Positions 1 through 7,192 of a stretch of 10,718 nt of DNA are shown here, piece by piece. Location: NCBI GenBank assembly GCA_910588935.1, contig CAJUSM010000052.1, positions 1-10,718 of the forward strand. The letters are read 5' to 3'. This stretch comes from an uncultured Oscillospiraceae bacterium (GTDB lineage Bacteria; Bacillota; Clostridia; Oscillospirales; Acutalibacteraceae). Under the pieces are notes generated by a model. It saw only the letters and a list, made by a program, of their open reading frames with translations, searched no databases and was not told the origin of the DNA. How positions within the stretch are numbered: the first letter of the stretch is position 1; each line of letters opens with the position of its first letter. The position numbers and the translations under genes are program-made.

Positions 1-4
1 TCTA

Positions 5-41
5 CGAAACTTTTCCCATTTTCTCACGGCATCTGAGAGCT
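5..41 (-). repeat. Possible degraded copy of the intergenic element, inverted
   Basis: Read on the minus strand from 41 down to 5, this stretch has AGCTCT, then ATGCCG, TGAGAAAA and GAAAAGTTT in order. The same blocks occur in that order in the element before the ACP gene (AGCTCT at 7045-7050, ATGCCG at 7053-7058, GAAAAGTTTT at 7068-7077). Spacing differs by a few bases, and the 3' half would lie outside the window, so homology is only suggested. Nothing else is recognisable in positions 1-100. Confidence 0.3.
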
Positions 42-106
42 GCGGTTTTTCTTCTTTAGTTTACCTTTATCTCCTCGGTTGGACGCTCCCCTATCTGCTT
101 GCCCCC

Positions 107-135
107 TTGACGCATTTACATCTAAGTGTTACAAT
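107..135 (+). promoter_or_regulatory. Sigma-A type promoter for the TPM/acylation block
   Basis: A -35 box TTGACG (107-112) and a -10 box TACAAT (130-135) are separated by exactly 17 bp. Each box differs from consensus at one position. Transcription would start near 142, giving a leader of about 70 nt before the ATG at 214. It is the only strong promoter seen ahead of the five rightward genes. The gap between genes 1 and 2 (54 bp) and between genes 2 and 3 (25 bp) suggests at least those three are co-transcribed from here. Confidence 0.75.
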
Positions 136-213
136 AAGATGAAATACGTCTGAAACCAGGTTCCTTATACGAACGATGTAACTTTATGGCAGCTTTCTCA
201 GGAGTTGACTTTG

Positions 214-1209
214 ATGAGCGTTTTACACAGCAACCAGCCCACCGCTTCTCCTCAGAAGCGGCGTAAGAATAGGAACAGGGCTTATGCCCTGGTTTTTGCC
301 CTTTGCATTGCCCTGCTCCCTCTTGCCGCGCCTGCAAGGGCGGAGGACGTCAGTGCCGCCAGCGATGTAAGCCAGGCTGGGGATAATACCGGTCAGGAGA
401 GCAGCCAGCCAGAAAGCGGCGGGACTGCTGCCCCAGAAATCCCCCAGCCTGGAGAACAATTCTACTATTTGGACCAGGCTGGGGTTCTCAGCCAGGAAAC
501 CCGGTCGGCTATCGTAGAGCGAAACCAGGGTCTGTATGAAAAATATGGGGTGCAGTTGGTGGTATTTACCAGCGCCAACCTGCCTGTGCAGGGCTATGCC
601 CAGCGAGTGGAATACCTGCGGTCTGTTATGAGCCAGTGGCAGGTGGGCGGCGGAGAAGGCCGGGGGCTGATCTTAGCCCTTTCCACTGGGGACGAGGACT
701 ACCTGGCTGTAGCAGGGGAGGCTCTGAAAGGGGAGTTTACCACCCAAAGCCTAAAGGCTATGCTGGACGCCCAGCTGGAGCCGGATTTCGCGGCCAAGGC
801 CTACGACGCCGGGGTGGGCAAATTTTTTGGGGCGGCGGCAGACCGGGCGGAGGCCTACTGTGGGGCCAATTCAGGCTCCTTTACCTCCAGCGGGGGCGAG
901 AAGACACAGAGCAGCCCTAATGTGGGCGCAAAGAAAAAAAGTGCCGGCAGCACGGTGCTCCTATGGGTAGGTATTGTAGCTGGTGTGGTGGCGGTGGCCA
1001 GCATAGTGGTGTTTGTGCTGGCGGGCAGTTCTCACGGCCGGCGGTTGCCCTCCCGGCGGGGCGTGCATAGGGGGAGCCCTATTATTACGCCTCCTAGGAG
1101 CAATGTGCTGCGCCACGAGTTTCGGCCCACGGTGCAGATCAAGTCCTCCCGGCAGACCACAGGGGTTTACCGGAACCAAAAGCCCACCCGGACAGACCGG
1201 AGGCAGTAA
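214..1209 (+). CDS. Exported TPM-domain membrane protein
   Basis: The product is 331 residues and of unknown exact role. TPM-domain proteins are membrane-anchored extracytoplasmic proteins; some plant members are linked to phosphatase or photosystem-repair functions, while bacterial ones are mostly uncharacterised. The N-terminus has a basic stretch (KRRKNRNR, 15-22), a hydrophobic core (23-40) and an ARA cleavage site at 41-43, so a signal peptide is clear. A Ser/Gln/Gly/Pro-rich linker follows, then the TPM domain at about 83-213, opening with FYYLDQAGVLS and including GEGRGLILALS. A Ser/Lys linker leads to one membrane helix at 247-270 and a basic tail of about 60 residues rich in Arg/Pro, predicted cytoplasmic. 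ATG 214 is chosen because AGGAG at 200-204 sits 9 nt upstream; TTG 205 would abut that site. It lies 54 bp before the MBOAT gene and probably shares its transcript, but a role in acylation is only guessed. Confidence 0.8.
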   Translation: MSVLHSNQPTASPQKRRKNRNRAYALVFALCIALLPLAAPARAEDVSAASDVSQAGDNTGQESSQPESGGTAAPEIPQPGEQFYYLDQAGVLSQETRSAIVERNQGLYEKYGVQLVVFTSANLPVQGYAQRVEYLRSVMSQWQVGGGEGRGLILALSTGDEDYLAVAGEALKGEFTTQSLKAMLDAQLEPDFAAKAYDAGVGKFFGAAADRAEAYCGANSGSFTSSGGEKTQSSPNVGAKKKSAGSTVLLWVGIVAGVVAVASIVVFVLAGSSHGRRLPSRRGVHRGSPIITPPRSNVLRHEFRPTVQIKSSRQTTGVYRNQKPTRTDRRQ

Positions 1210-1263
1210 AAAAGACAACAATGGAAGCAGCCCTGTGGGCCGTTTCAGTCAGGAGTTTATGAA

Positions 1264-2685
1264 ATGGTTTTTGCGGATCTCTTCTTTCTCTACGTATTTC
1301 TGCCCCTTTGCCTGATCTGCTATTTTGTGGCAAAGCCCCTGCAGGCAAAAAATGGGGTGCTGGTGGTCTTCTCCTTGATTTTTTACGCTTGGGGAGAACC
1401 TCTTTGGATTTTTCTGCTGCTGTTTAGCTCTTTCCTTAACTGGGCTATGGGGATTGTAATTGAGAAAACCCGGGGAAACGGCGGAGCAAAGCTGGCAGTG
1501 GCCATGGGAATTATTATTGATATCCTGCTGCTGGTAATATTTAAGTACAGCGGTTTTTTGGTAGAGAACATTAATAGCCTTACCAGCTTGGGCCTGCCGG
1601 TGCCCAACATCCGGTTGCCAATTGGCATCAGTTTTTACACCTTTCAGGCCATCTCCTATATTTTGGACTGCTACTGGGAGTCGGTAAAGGTGCAGCGGAA
1701 CTACTTTAAGTTTTTGCTCTACCTCTCTTTGTTCCCCCAGCTGATTGCCGGACCTATAGTGCGCTATAGTGTGGTAGAGGACGAGATTCAAGAGCGGAAA
1801 ACCACGGTAACCGACCTTTGCGACGGAGCCCTAAGGATGATTGTGGGTTTGGCGAAAAAAGTGATTTTGGCCAATAATCTTTGGGTAATTGTAGACAGCT
1901 TTTTTGGCAAGGACATTGCCGGGCTCTCAGTGCTGGGTACCTGGTACACGGTAATTGTGTACTCCCTGTATGTCTATTTCGACTTTAGCGGTTACTCAGA
2001 TATTGCCATTGGGCTGGGAAGGATGTTTGGCTTTCATTTTGACGAGAATTTCCGCCATCCCTTTGCCTGCAAGACCATTGCCGAGTTTTGGCAGAGATGG
2101 CATATCTCTTTGGGCTCTTTCTTCCGGGACTACCTGCTCTATGTGCCCATCTTAGGCAAAAACCGGAAGTACCTGAGCTTGTTCTTGGTGTGGTTCTGCA
2201 CAGGGATATGGCATGGTGCCGCGTGGAACTATATTATTTGGGGTCTGTACTTTGGCTGCTTTATTTTCTTTGAGCAAAAACTGGGGAAAAAGCGGATAAA
2301 GAAATGGCCGGTGTGGTGGAAACATATATACAGCAAGCTGGTTATTATTATTGGCTTTGGCATTTTCTATTTTGAGGATATGGCTCAGCTGGGCCAGTTT
2401 TTCCTAAATATCACCGGGGTCTGTATGGCGGTAAACCATGCCCCATTTTTCGACCCGGTAACCTGGTCCTCCTTTATGAACAACCTGTTTTTGGTTATAG
2501 CAGGCATTCTGTGCAGTATGCCCCTGCTTCCAAAAGTGAAGGCGTTCTTCCTAGAGGGCAAAAGCGATGGCCTCTATATGGCCGGGCGGCTAGGCTCGGC
2601 GGCGGCCTGCCTGGGCCTATTAACGGTGGTAAGCATTCTGCTGGTGGATACAACCAACAATGTATTCCTGTATTGGAGATTCTGA
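1264..2685 (+). CDS. MBOAT-family membrane-bound O-acyltransferase (AlgI/DltB-like)
   Basis: This is a 473-residue polytopic membrane protein. MBOAT proteins of the AlgI/DltB group move an acyl group from a cytoplasmic donor through the membrane to a surface polymer. Many hydrophobic helices run through the protein. The family signature is clear: LPIGISFYTFQAISYILD near 118-135, FPQLIAGPIVRY near 157-168, YVYFDFSGYSDIAIGLGRMFGF near 236-257, NFRHPF, EFWQRWHISLGSFFRDYLYVPI-type sequence near 274-295 (the second conserved His is H280), and GIWHGAAWNYIIWG near 314-327 with the expected catalytic H317. Length matches AlgI-like proteins. AGGAG at 1251-1255 lies 8 nt before the ATG. The DHHW gene follows after 25 bp, the usual MBOAT plus SGNH/DHHW partner arrangement. 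It resembles alginate acetylation proteins in sequence, but the ACP downstream suggests a thioester donor as in DltB. The actual acyl group and acceptor are not shown by the sequence. Confidence 0.93.
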   Translation: MVFADLFFLYVFLPLCLICYFVAKPLQAKNGVLVVFSLIFYAWGEPLWIFLLLFSSFLNWAMGIVIEKTRGNGGAKLAVAMGIIIDILLLVIFKYSGFLVENINSLTSLGLPVPNIRLPIGISFYTFQAISYILDCYWESVKVQRNYFKFLLYLSLFPQLIAGPIVRYSVVEDEIQERKTTVTDLCDGALRMIVGLAKKVILANNLWVIVDSFFGKDIAGLSVLGTWYTVIVYSLYVYFDFSGYSDIAIGLGRMFGFHFDENFRHPFACKTIAEFWQRWHISLGSFFRDYLLYVPILGKNRKYLSLFLVWFCTGIWHGAAWNYIIWGLYFGCFIFFEQKLGKKRIKKWPVWWKHIYSKLVIIIGFGIFYFEDMAQLGQFFLNITGVCMAVNHAPFFDPVTWSSFMNNLFLVIAGILCSMPLLPKVKAFFLEGKSDGLYMAGRLGSAAACLGLLTVVSILLVDTTNNVFLYWRF

Positions 2686-2710
2686 AAAACCCGGAAAGGA
2701 GGTACGGAAG

Positions 2711-4942
2711 ATGGATGAGAAATATACAGGCAGGGAATTGCCTGAGGATATTGTCAGCCGCCGGGAGCCCACCATGGCGGAGCGGCTGGCTGCCCAGCGG
2801 AGAAGGGCCGCGGCCCCAGGGCCAGGCTTTCCTCAGAATCCTTTTGGGGGCTCCCGGCAGGGAGTGGTGCAGCAGGCCAGCTCTCAGAGCCAGGGCATAC
2901 AAAAAACCGTGATTTACGGTACAGGAGAACACCGGATTGTAGAGCACCGGGTAGTGGAACGGCGGCCTGCGGAACGGCCTGCCAGCCATAGGCGGGAGCA
3001 GGGCCGAGAAAGCATGCCCGCCCCTGTACCTCGCTATGGAGCCCAGGCCCCGGCCTATCGACCGTCTGCCTATGAGACGCAGGTTATAGATACCCGGGCC
3101 ACGCAGGCTCGTGACCAGGATCCTGCTGTCTATGAGGAGGAGCAGGAGTTTAGGAGCGCCTCTTTTCCCAGGGTGGAGGAGGCTCCTTTGCGGGGCGGGG
3201 AACAGCTCCCTTTGGAGAGCCTTCAAGAGACCGGGGCCTTTGAGTCTTTGGGCGCTTTCCAAGAGGGCCGGGAGATGACCATGGCAGAGCGGCTGGCTGC
3301 CCAGCGCCGCCGGCCCCAGGCTGCTACCCAAGAAAACAACTGGGGGGCCGCGGAGGCTGGGGAAGACAGCCCAGCCTCCGCGGCCGGGCAGGAAAGCCAG
3401 CGCCAGGAGAGCCGCCGGAGGAAAAAGAACGCCCGGGCTCTGCTGGAACGCAGGATGTCCTTGGTGGCGACAGGAGTGCTGGTGCTGGGGTTTGGAGTTG
3501 GTACCTTACTGATGCTTTTGCTGCCGAGGTCCACTAAGTCCATGATTGAGAAACGGGAGCTGGCAACGCTGCCCAAGTTTTCCTTGGCCAGCTATTTCTC
3601 TGGGGAATTTACCGCGGGGATTGCCACCTACTTTACCGATACCGTGCCTAACCGGGACGGACTGAAAAACGCGGGAAATAACTTTAAGGGCCTGTTCGGT
3701 CTGCCTAAGGCAGAGGACTCGGTGGAGTTTGTGGGCGCGGTGAACAAGGTGAACCCGGCGGGTAAGGAGGATCAGCAGCAGGACCAGAGCACTGTTCAGG
3801 TTCCCGCCCCTGTGGAGGGAAGCCAGGCCGGGGAGCCGGTGCAGACAGCCACGGCCCCAGGAGATGAGCTGGAAGGCGCGGCCGGGCGCAAAATGAATGA
3901 GAGCCAGCCGCCGCTGAAGGAAAATAATTTTGTAAAAGAAAACGTGGAGGGTGACTACAACAATGGTTTGCTGGTCATTAAGCAGGCCGGGCATTTCCGG
4001 GCGCTGGAACTATTTGGCGGCGGCTCGGGGGATGACTATGCTCAGGGGTTAAACGATTTATATGACCAAGTGGGAAGCGCTGGGGTAAACCTCTGGTCCA
4101 TGCCCGCGCCTTTGGCCAGCGAGTTCTATACCCCCCAAAATTATCAGGAGTACACGAATAGCCAATCGGACTGCTTTGACAAGGTGGCGGGCAAGCTGAA
4201 CCCAGCCATTCGGTCCATCAATATCTGCCCAGTGCTCTCTCAGCATGTGGAGGAGCCTATTTACTGCCGTACAGACCATCACTGGCAGCCTTTGGGGGCC
4301 TACTACGCGGCCCAGGAGTTTGCGAAGAACGCGGCCTTGCCCTTTGATGACCTGAGCCAGTATGAAGAAGGGAAGATTGAGGACTTTGTTGGCAGTATGT
4401 ATAGCTTCAGTGAGTCGGCGGATATCCTGAATGATCCGGAGGACTTTGTGTATTACAGGCCGAAACGGCAGTATAAAACCACCTACTACACCCAGGGCTT
4501 TGGGTATGACCCAGAGAGCGTGCCTGGGGATGATGACTGGTTCCAGGAAGGGGCGGCAGGTTCCAATGCCTACCTGTACTATCTGTATGGGGACGGCTTT
4601 ATTGTAAAGACAGAGAGTGACCAAAAGAACGGGCGGACGCTGCTTTTGATTAAAGATAGCTATGGAAACGCGGTGGCCCCCTTCCTGACAGGCAGCTTTG
4701 AGAAGATTTTTGTAGCGGATGTACGGTATATGGAGCGGAACCTAGCAAGCTTTGTTCGAGATATGGGGGTAACGGACGTGCTCTTTACTATGACCTCTTA
4801 TTCCGTGGTGGGGGATGCGGCAAGCAATATCCCCACGCTGGTGAGCCAGAACGCCGGGGAGACCGTGACAGACGACAAGCCGGCAGGGGACAGCACTGGA
4901 GACGAAGGCGGCCAGGCGGGAGACGATGGCGCGGAGGAATAA
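2711..4942 (+). CDS. DHHW-family (AlgJ/AlgX-like) protein with long cytoplasmic N-terminus
   Basis: The product is 743 residues. DHHW proteins are SGNH-hydrolase-like partners of MBOAT acyltransferases, thought to place the acyl group on a polymer outside the membrane. Residues 1-248 are charged and Pro/Gln/Arg-rich, probably disordered and cytoplasmic, and contain the 12-residue motif TMAERLAAQRRR twice (21-32 and 190-201). One membrane helix spans about 249-272. Outside it are KRELATLPKFSLASYFSGEF and FTDTVPNRD, typical of the family's entry region, then a Gln/Pro/Glu-rich insert, the DHHW motif at 522-525 inside YCRTDHHWQPLGAYY, and KDSYGN with the candidate catalytic S650. An acidic tail of about 30 residues ends the protein. 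ATG 2711 is chosen because AGGAGG (2697-2702) sits 8 nt upstream; an in-frame ATG at 2660 inside the MBOAT gene lacks such a site. The 248-residue cytoplasmic part is much longer than the short anchor of AlgJ-like proteins. Confidence 0.88.
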   Translation: MDEKYTGRELPEDIVSRREPTMAERLAAQRRRAAAPGPGFPQNPFGGSRQGVVQQASSQSQGIQKTVIYGTGEHRIVEHRVVERRPAERPASHRREQGRESMPAPVPRYGAQAPAYRPSAYETQVIDTRATQARDQDPAVYEEEQEFRSASFPRVEEAPLRGGEQLPLESLQETGAFESLGAFQEGREMTMAERLAAQRRRPQAATQENNWGAAEAGEDSPASAAGQESQRQESRRRKKNARALLERRMSLVATGVLVLGFGVGTLLMLLLPRSTKSMIEKRELATLPKFSLASYFSGEFTAGIATYFTDTVPNRDGLKNAGNNFKGLFGLPKAEDSVEFVGAVNKVNPAGKEDQQQDQSTVQVPAPVEGSQAGEPVQTATAPGDELEGAAGRKMNESQPPLKENNFVKENVEGDYNNGLLVIKQAGHFRALELFGGGSGDDYAQGLNDLYDQVGSAGVNLWSMPAPLASEFYTPQNYQEYTNSQSDCFDKVAGKLNPAIRSINICPVLSQHVEEPIYCRTDHHWQPLGAYYAAQEFAKNAALPFDDLSQYEEGKIEDFVGSMYSFSESADILNDPEDFVYYRPKRQYKTTYYTQGFGYDPESVPGDDDWFQEGAAGSNAYLYYLYGDGFIVKTESDQKNGRTLLLIKDSYGNAVAPFLTGSFEKIFVADVRYMERNLASFVRDMGVTDVLFTMTSYSVVGDAASNIPTLVSQNAGETVTDDKPAGDSTGDEGGQAGDDGAEE
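2771..2806 (+). repeat. First copy of 12-residue motif TMAERLAAQRRR in DHHW protein
   Basis: These 36 bases encode residues 21-32 of the DHHW protein. The same 12 residues recur exactly at 190-201, with an REP or REM triplet just before each copy. Several codons differ between copies (GCG/GCA, CGG/CGC, AGA/CGC), so identity is kept at protein level rather than by very recent DNA duplication. Confidence 0.85.
3278..3313 (+). repeat. Second copy of 12-residue motif TMAERLAAQRRR in DHHW protein
   Basis: This copy encodes residues 190-201, about 170 residues after the first, and is still on the cytoplasmic side, some 48 residues before the membrane helix. The amino acids match the first copy exactly. 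A short helical, basic docking motif is one reading. Confidence 0.85.
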
Positions 4943-4959
4943 AGGCGGGCGTTTCTTTA

Positions 4960-5160
4960 GGCCTAGAATATAGAAGAGAAAGCCTGGCTTATAGGATGCC
5001 GAAGCATGAGGAAAAGTTTTGGCGTCTTGCCTGCCGGCTCGATTGGCGGTCTCCCACGGGAGACCCGCATCCCTTTTTAGCAGCAGAGGAGTTTTTGCCT
5101 TAGGGGGCTCTCCGGGCCTTTCCCCTGGGCACATAGCGCCGAAGGTCTTATAAAAAAAAT
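4960..5160 (+). repeat. Intergenic element, copy A: candidate structured leader before FkbH gene
   Basis: The 293-bp gap between the DHHW and FkbH genes holds this element. It starts with GGCCTAG (4960-4966), followed by ATGCCGAAGC (4996-5005) and GAAAAGTTTTGG (5011-5022), and ends with an AT-rich run and TCGGGA near 5164-5169. The segment TTTTGGCG (5017-5024) can pair with CGCCGAAG (5137-5144), giving eight pairs, two of them G-U. Between these arms are a strong hairpin at 5048-5065 and a weaker AGGGG/CCCCT pairing (5102-5106 with 5122-5126). Copy B before the ACP gene shares the boxes and the long-range pairing. It could be a regulatory RNA leader, a processing site or a small non-autonomous repeat; the sequence does not decide. 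Confidence 0.55.
5048..5078 (+). terminator. Strong hairpin inside copy A, possible attenuator
   Basis: GGTCTCCC (5048-5055) and GGGAGACC (5058-5065) are exact inverted repeats around AC, realistically a 7-bp stem with a CACG loop. An outer GC pair is possible with one bulge. A run of five T at 5074-5078 follows, but 8 nt after the stem, so as an intrinsic terminator it would be weak. It might act as an attenuator between the DHHW and FkbH genes or as a structural part of the element. Confidence 0.4.
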
Positions 5161-5235
5161 AAATTCGGGACAGGGCCCGGAACCCCCTTGCCCTTACCCC
5201 AAGCCCAAAACAAACGGATGGAGGCTACAATTACT

Positions 5236-7023
5236 ATGCGGGAACTGCAATATCCCTTTGACCCAGGAGAGATTATCCGGAAGAGGAAGTCCCTTCTCAA
5301 GGCTTTGAAAGGGGACGGCTCTGCCAGAATTGAGAAAAAAATAGCGGTACTGGGAGGTTCTACTACCAGCGATATTGTGAAGACCATGGAGCTTTTCCTG
5401 TTGGATAGCGGCATAGCCCCTGTTTTTTACCAGTCGGAGTATGGCCAGTATTTTCAAGACGCCATGTTCCCCTCAGAGGAGCTATTGGCTTTTGCCCCGG
5501 ATATCGTGTTTGTTCACACCACTGGGCGGAATATTACCGCTTGGCCCCAAATGACAGATTCTCCCCAGCAGGTGCAGGAAAAGCTGGAAGGAGAGCTGGC
5601 CAAGTTTCGGGCAATGTGGCAGAGCGTGGAAGAAAAGTTTCACTGCCCTGTGATCCAGAATAATTTTGAAAAGCCCTTTTTCCGCCTGCTGGGCAGCCGG
5701 GACGCCTGGGACTACCGGGGACGGGTGAACTTTACCGCCAGGCTGAACCAGGCCTTTGGCGAATATGCCCAGGACCATACCGGCTTTTATATTAATGATG
5801 TGGATTATCTTTCGGCAGATTTTGGCCTGCGCCAGTGGAGCGACCCGGCCTACTGGAATATGTACAAGTATGCCATGTGTTTTGAGGCAATCCCGGCTTT
5901 TGCTTTTAGCGCGGCCAATATTGTAAAATCCATTTTCGGAAGAAACAAGAAAGCCTTGGCTTTGGATTTAGACAATACCCTTTGGGGCGGGGTAGTGGGA
6001 GACGATGGCGTGGATGGCATTGAAATCGGCCAGGAAACTGGAGTTTCTCAAAGCTATTACGAGTTCCAGAGCTATTTAAAGCAGCTGAAAACCACTGGGA
6101 TCCTTTTAACGGTGTGCTCCAAAAACGATGAGGAAAACGCCATTGCGGGCCTGAACCATCCAGAAGGGGCTTTGCGGCCTGAAGACTTTGTGGTGATTAA
6201 GGCCAACTGGGAGAATAAGGACCGGAACATTGGGGAGACAGCGGCTCAGCTGAATATTTTGCCAGAATCCATTGTGTTTGCCGACGACAACCCGGCAGAG
6301 CGGGAGATTGTTCGGGCCCAGCTGCCCGGGGTGATTGCCCCGGAAATGGAGGGGGTGGAGAATTACATTGCCAACATTGACAGGGGAGGTTACTTTGAGG
6401 TAACCACCTTTAGCGAGGATGACCTAAAACGCAACGAAATGTATCAGGCCAACGCTATGCGGGCGGCCCAGCGGGCCTCCTTTGGAGATTACAGAGAATA
6501 CCTGCTGAGCCTGGATATGAAAGCGGTAATTGATGACTTTGTACGGGTGTACCTAACTAGGATTACCCAGCTAACCAATAAGAGTAATCAGTTTAACCTA
6601 ACCACCCGGCGGTATACCACCGAGGAAATGGAACAGGTTTTTAATGGGGAGGAGTATATCCGGCTGTACGGCAAGCTGGTGGACAAGTTTGGAGACAACG
6701 GCGTGGTTTCGGTGGTAATTGGCAAGCGAGACGGCAGGGCGCTGGATATTGAGCTGTGGCTGATGAGCTGCCGGGTGCTGAAACGGGACATGGAGCTTGC
6801 CATGCTGGACCGGCTGGTGGAAAAGTGCCGGGCAGTGGGAATAGAGGTTATTCGGGGGCACTATTACCCTACGGCGAAAAACTCCATGGTAAAGGGACTG
6901 TACGAGAGCTTTGGGTTTGAGAAAACTGGGGAAGAGGAGAACGGAAGTACCCATTGGGCTCTGAAAATCCAAGGGTACGAGAACAAGTGCAGCGTTATTG
7001 AGATAAAGGGGAACGAAAACTGA
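5236..7023 (+). CDS. FkbH-like HAD-IIIC family protein
   Basis: The product is 595 residues and cytoplasmic. Characterised FkbH-type proteins take the glyceryl-phosphate unit from 1,3-bisphosphoglycerate, remove the phosphate and load glyceryl onto an ACP thiol. Three parts are visible. The N-terminal region (about 30-225) has VLGGSTTSD and resembles the SGNH-like domain of BF1531-type proteins. The HAD-IIIC domain begins at ALDLDNTLWGGVVGDDG with nucleophile pair D244/D246, continues with LTVCSKNDEENA and has acidic FADDNPAERE with D350/D351. The C-terminal GNAT-like part has TRITQLTNKSNQFNLTTRRYT and ends near GLYESFGFEKTGEE. ATG 5236 is chosen because GGAGG (5220-5224) lies 11 nt upstream and the protein then opens MRELQYPFDPGEIIRKRKS, the usual family opening; ATG 5218 and TTG 5188 have no binding site. 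The ACP gene is the next gene, supporting ACP loading. The acyl unit here is inferred, not seen. Confidence 0.92.
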   Translation: MRELQYPFDPGEIIRKRKSLLKALKGDGSARIEKKIAVLGGSTTSDIVKTMELFLLDSGIAPVFYQSEYGQYFQDAMFPSEELLAFAPDIVFVHTTGRNITAWPQMTDSPQQVQEKLEGELAKFRAMWQSVEEKFHCPVIQNNFEKPFFRLLGSRDAWDYRGRVNFTARLNQAFGEYAQDHTGFYINDVDYLSADFGLRQWSDPAYWNMYKYAMCFEAIPAFAFSAANIVKSIFGRNKKALALDLDNTLWGGVVGDDGVDGIEIGQETGVSQSYYEFQSYLKQLKTTGILLTVCSKNDEENAIAGLNHPEGALRPEDFVVIKANWENKDRNIGETAAQLNILPESIVFADDNPAEREIVRAQLPGVIAPEMEGVENYIANIDRGGYFEVTTFSEDDLKRNEMYQANAMRAAQRASFGDYREYLLSLDMKAVIDDFVRVYLTRITQLTNKSNQFNLTTRRYTTEEMEQVFNGEEYIRLYGKLVDKFGDNGVVSVVIGKRDGRALDIELWLMSCRVLKRDMELAMLDRLVEKCRAVGIEVIRGHYYPTAKNSMVKGLYESFGFEKTGEEENGSTHWALKIQGYENKCSVIEIKGNEN

Positions 7024-7039
7024 TGAGATAAGGAGAGAA

Positions 7040-7152
7040 GGCCTAGCTCTAAATGCCGAAGCCCTGAGAAAAGTTTTGCGGTCTGCTCACAGGCAGAGAG
7101 AGGAGAGCCGCGCCCTATAGCTTCGCAAAGGGTTATATAAAAATCTGGGATA
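7040..7152 (+). repeat. Intergenic element, copy B: candidate structured leader before ACP gene
   Basis: The 169-bp gap between the FkbH and ACP genes repeats the layout of copy A in shorter form: GGCCTAG (7040-7046), ATGCCGAAGC (7053-7062), GAAAAGTTTTGCG (7068-7080), then TATATAAAAA and CTGGGA at 7134-7150. TTTTGCG (7074-7080) can pair with CGCAAAG (7124-7130). Copy A has one more G in the left arm and one more C in the right arm, a compensating difference that keeps the stem. Inside is a small hairpin TCTGC (7082-7086) with GCAGA (7093-7097). The interior is about 70 nt shorter than in copy A. Confidence 0.55.
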
Positions 7153-7160
7153 AAATCCCA
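7146..7160 (+). promoter_or_regulatory. Short hairpin upstream of the ACP start
   Basis: TGGGAT (7146-7151) and ATCCCA (7155-7160) form an exact 6-bp inverted repeat around AAA, 17 nt before the AAAGGA ribosome binding site (7178-7183). It overlaps the 3' edge of copy B, whose CTGGGA has a counterpart TCGGGA in copy A, though copy A lacks the second arm. It may stabilise the ACP message or be chance. Confidence 0.35.
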
Positions 7161-7192
7161 TAAATAATTATTTTAAGAAAGGACGAGCCAAC

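Noticed and set aside
2495..3331. Long minus-strand open frame of 278 codons opposite the MBOAT/DHHW junction
   Set aside because: It lies over two well-supported rightward genes, has no recognisable domain and its Pro/Leu/Arg-rich composition is what the opposite strand of a GC-rich gene gives.
4742..5134. Minus-strand open frame covering the end of the DHHW gene and the following gap
   Set aside because: It overlaps a real gene and the structured intergenic element, with no domain and no convincing start.
5188..5235. TTG at 5188 or ATG at 5218 as the FkbH start
   Set aside because: Neither has a ribosome binding site. GGAGG at 5220-5224 serves ATG 5236, which also gives the usual family opening.
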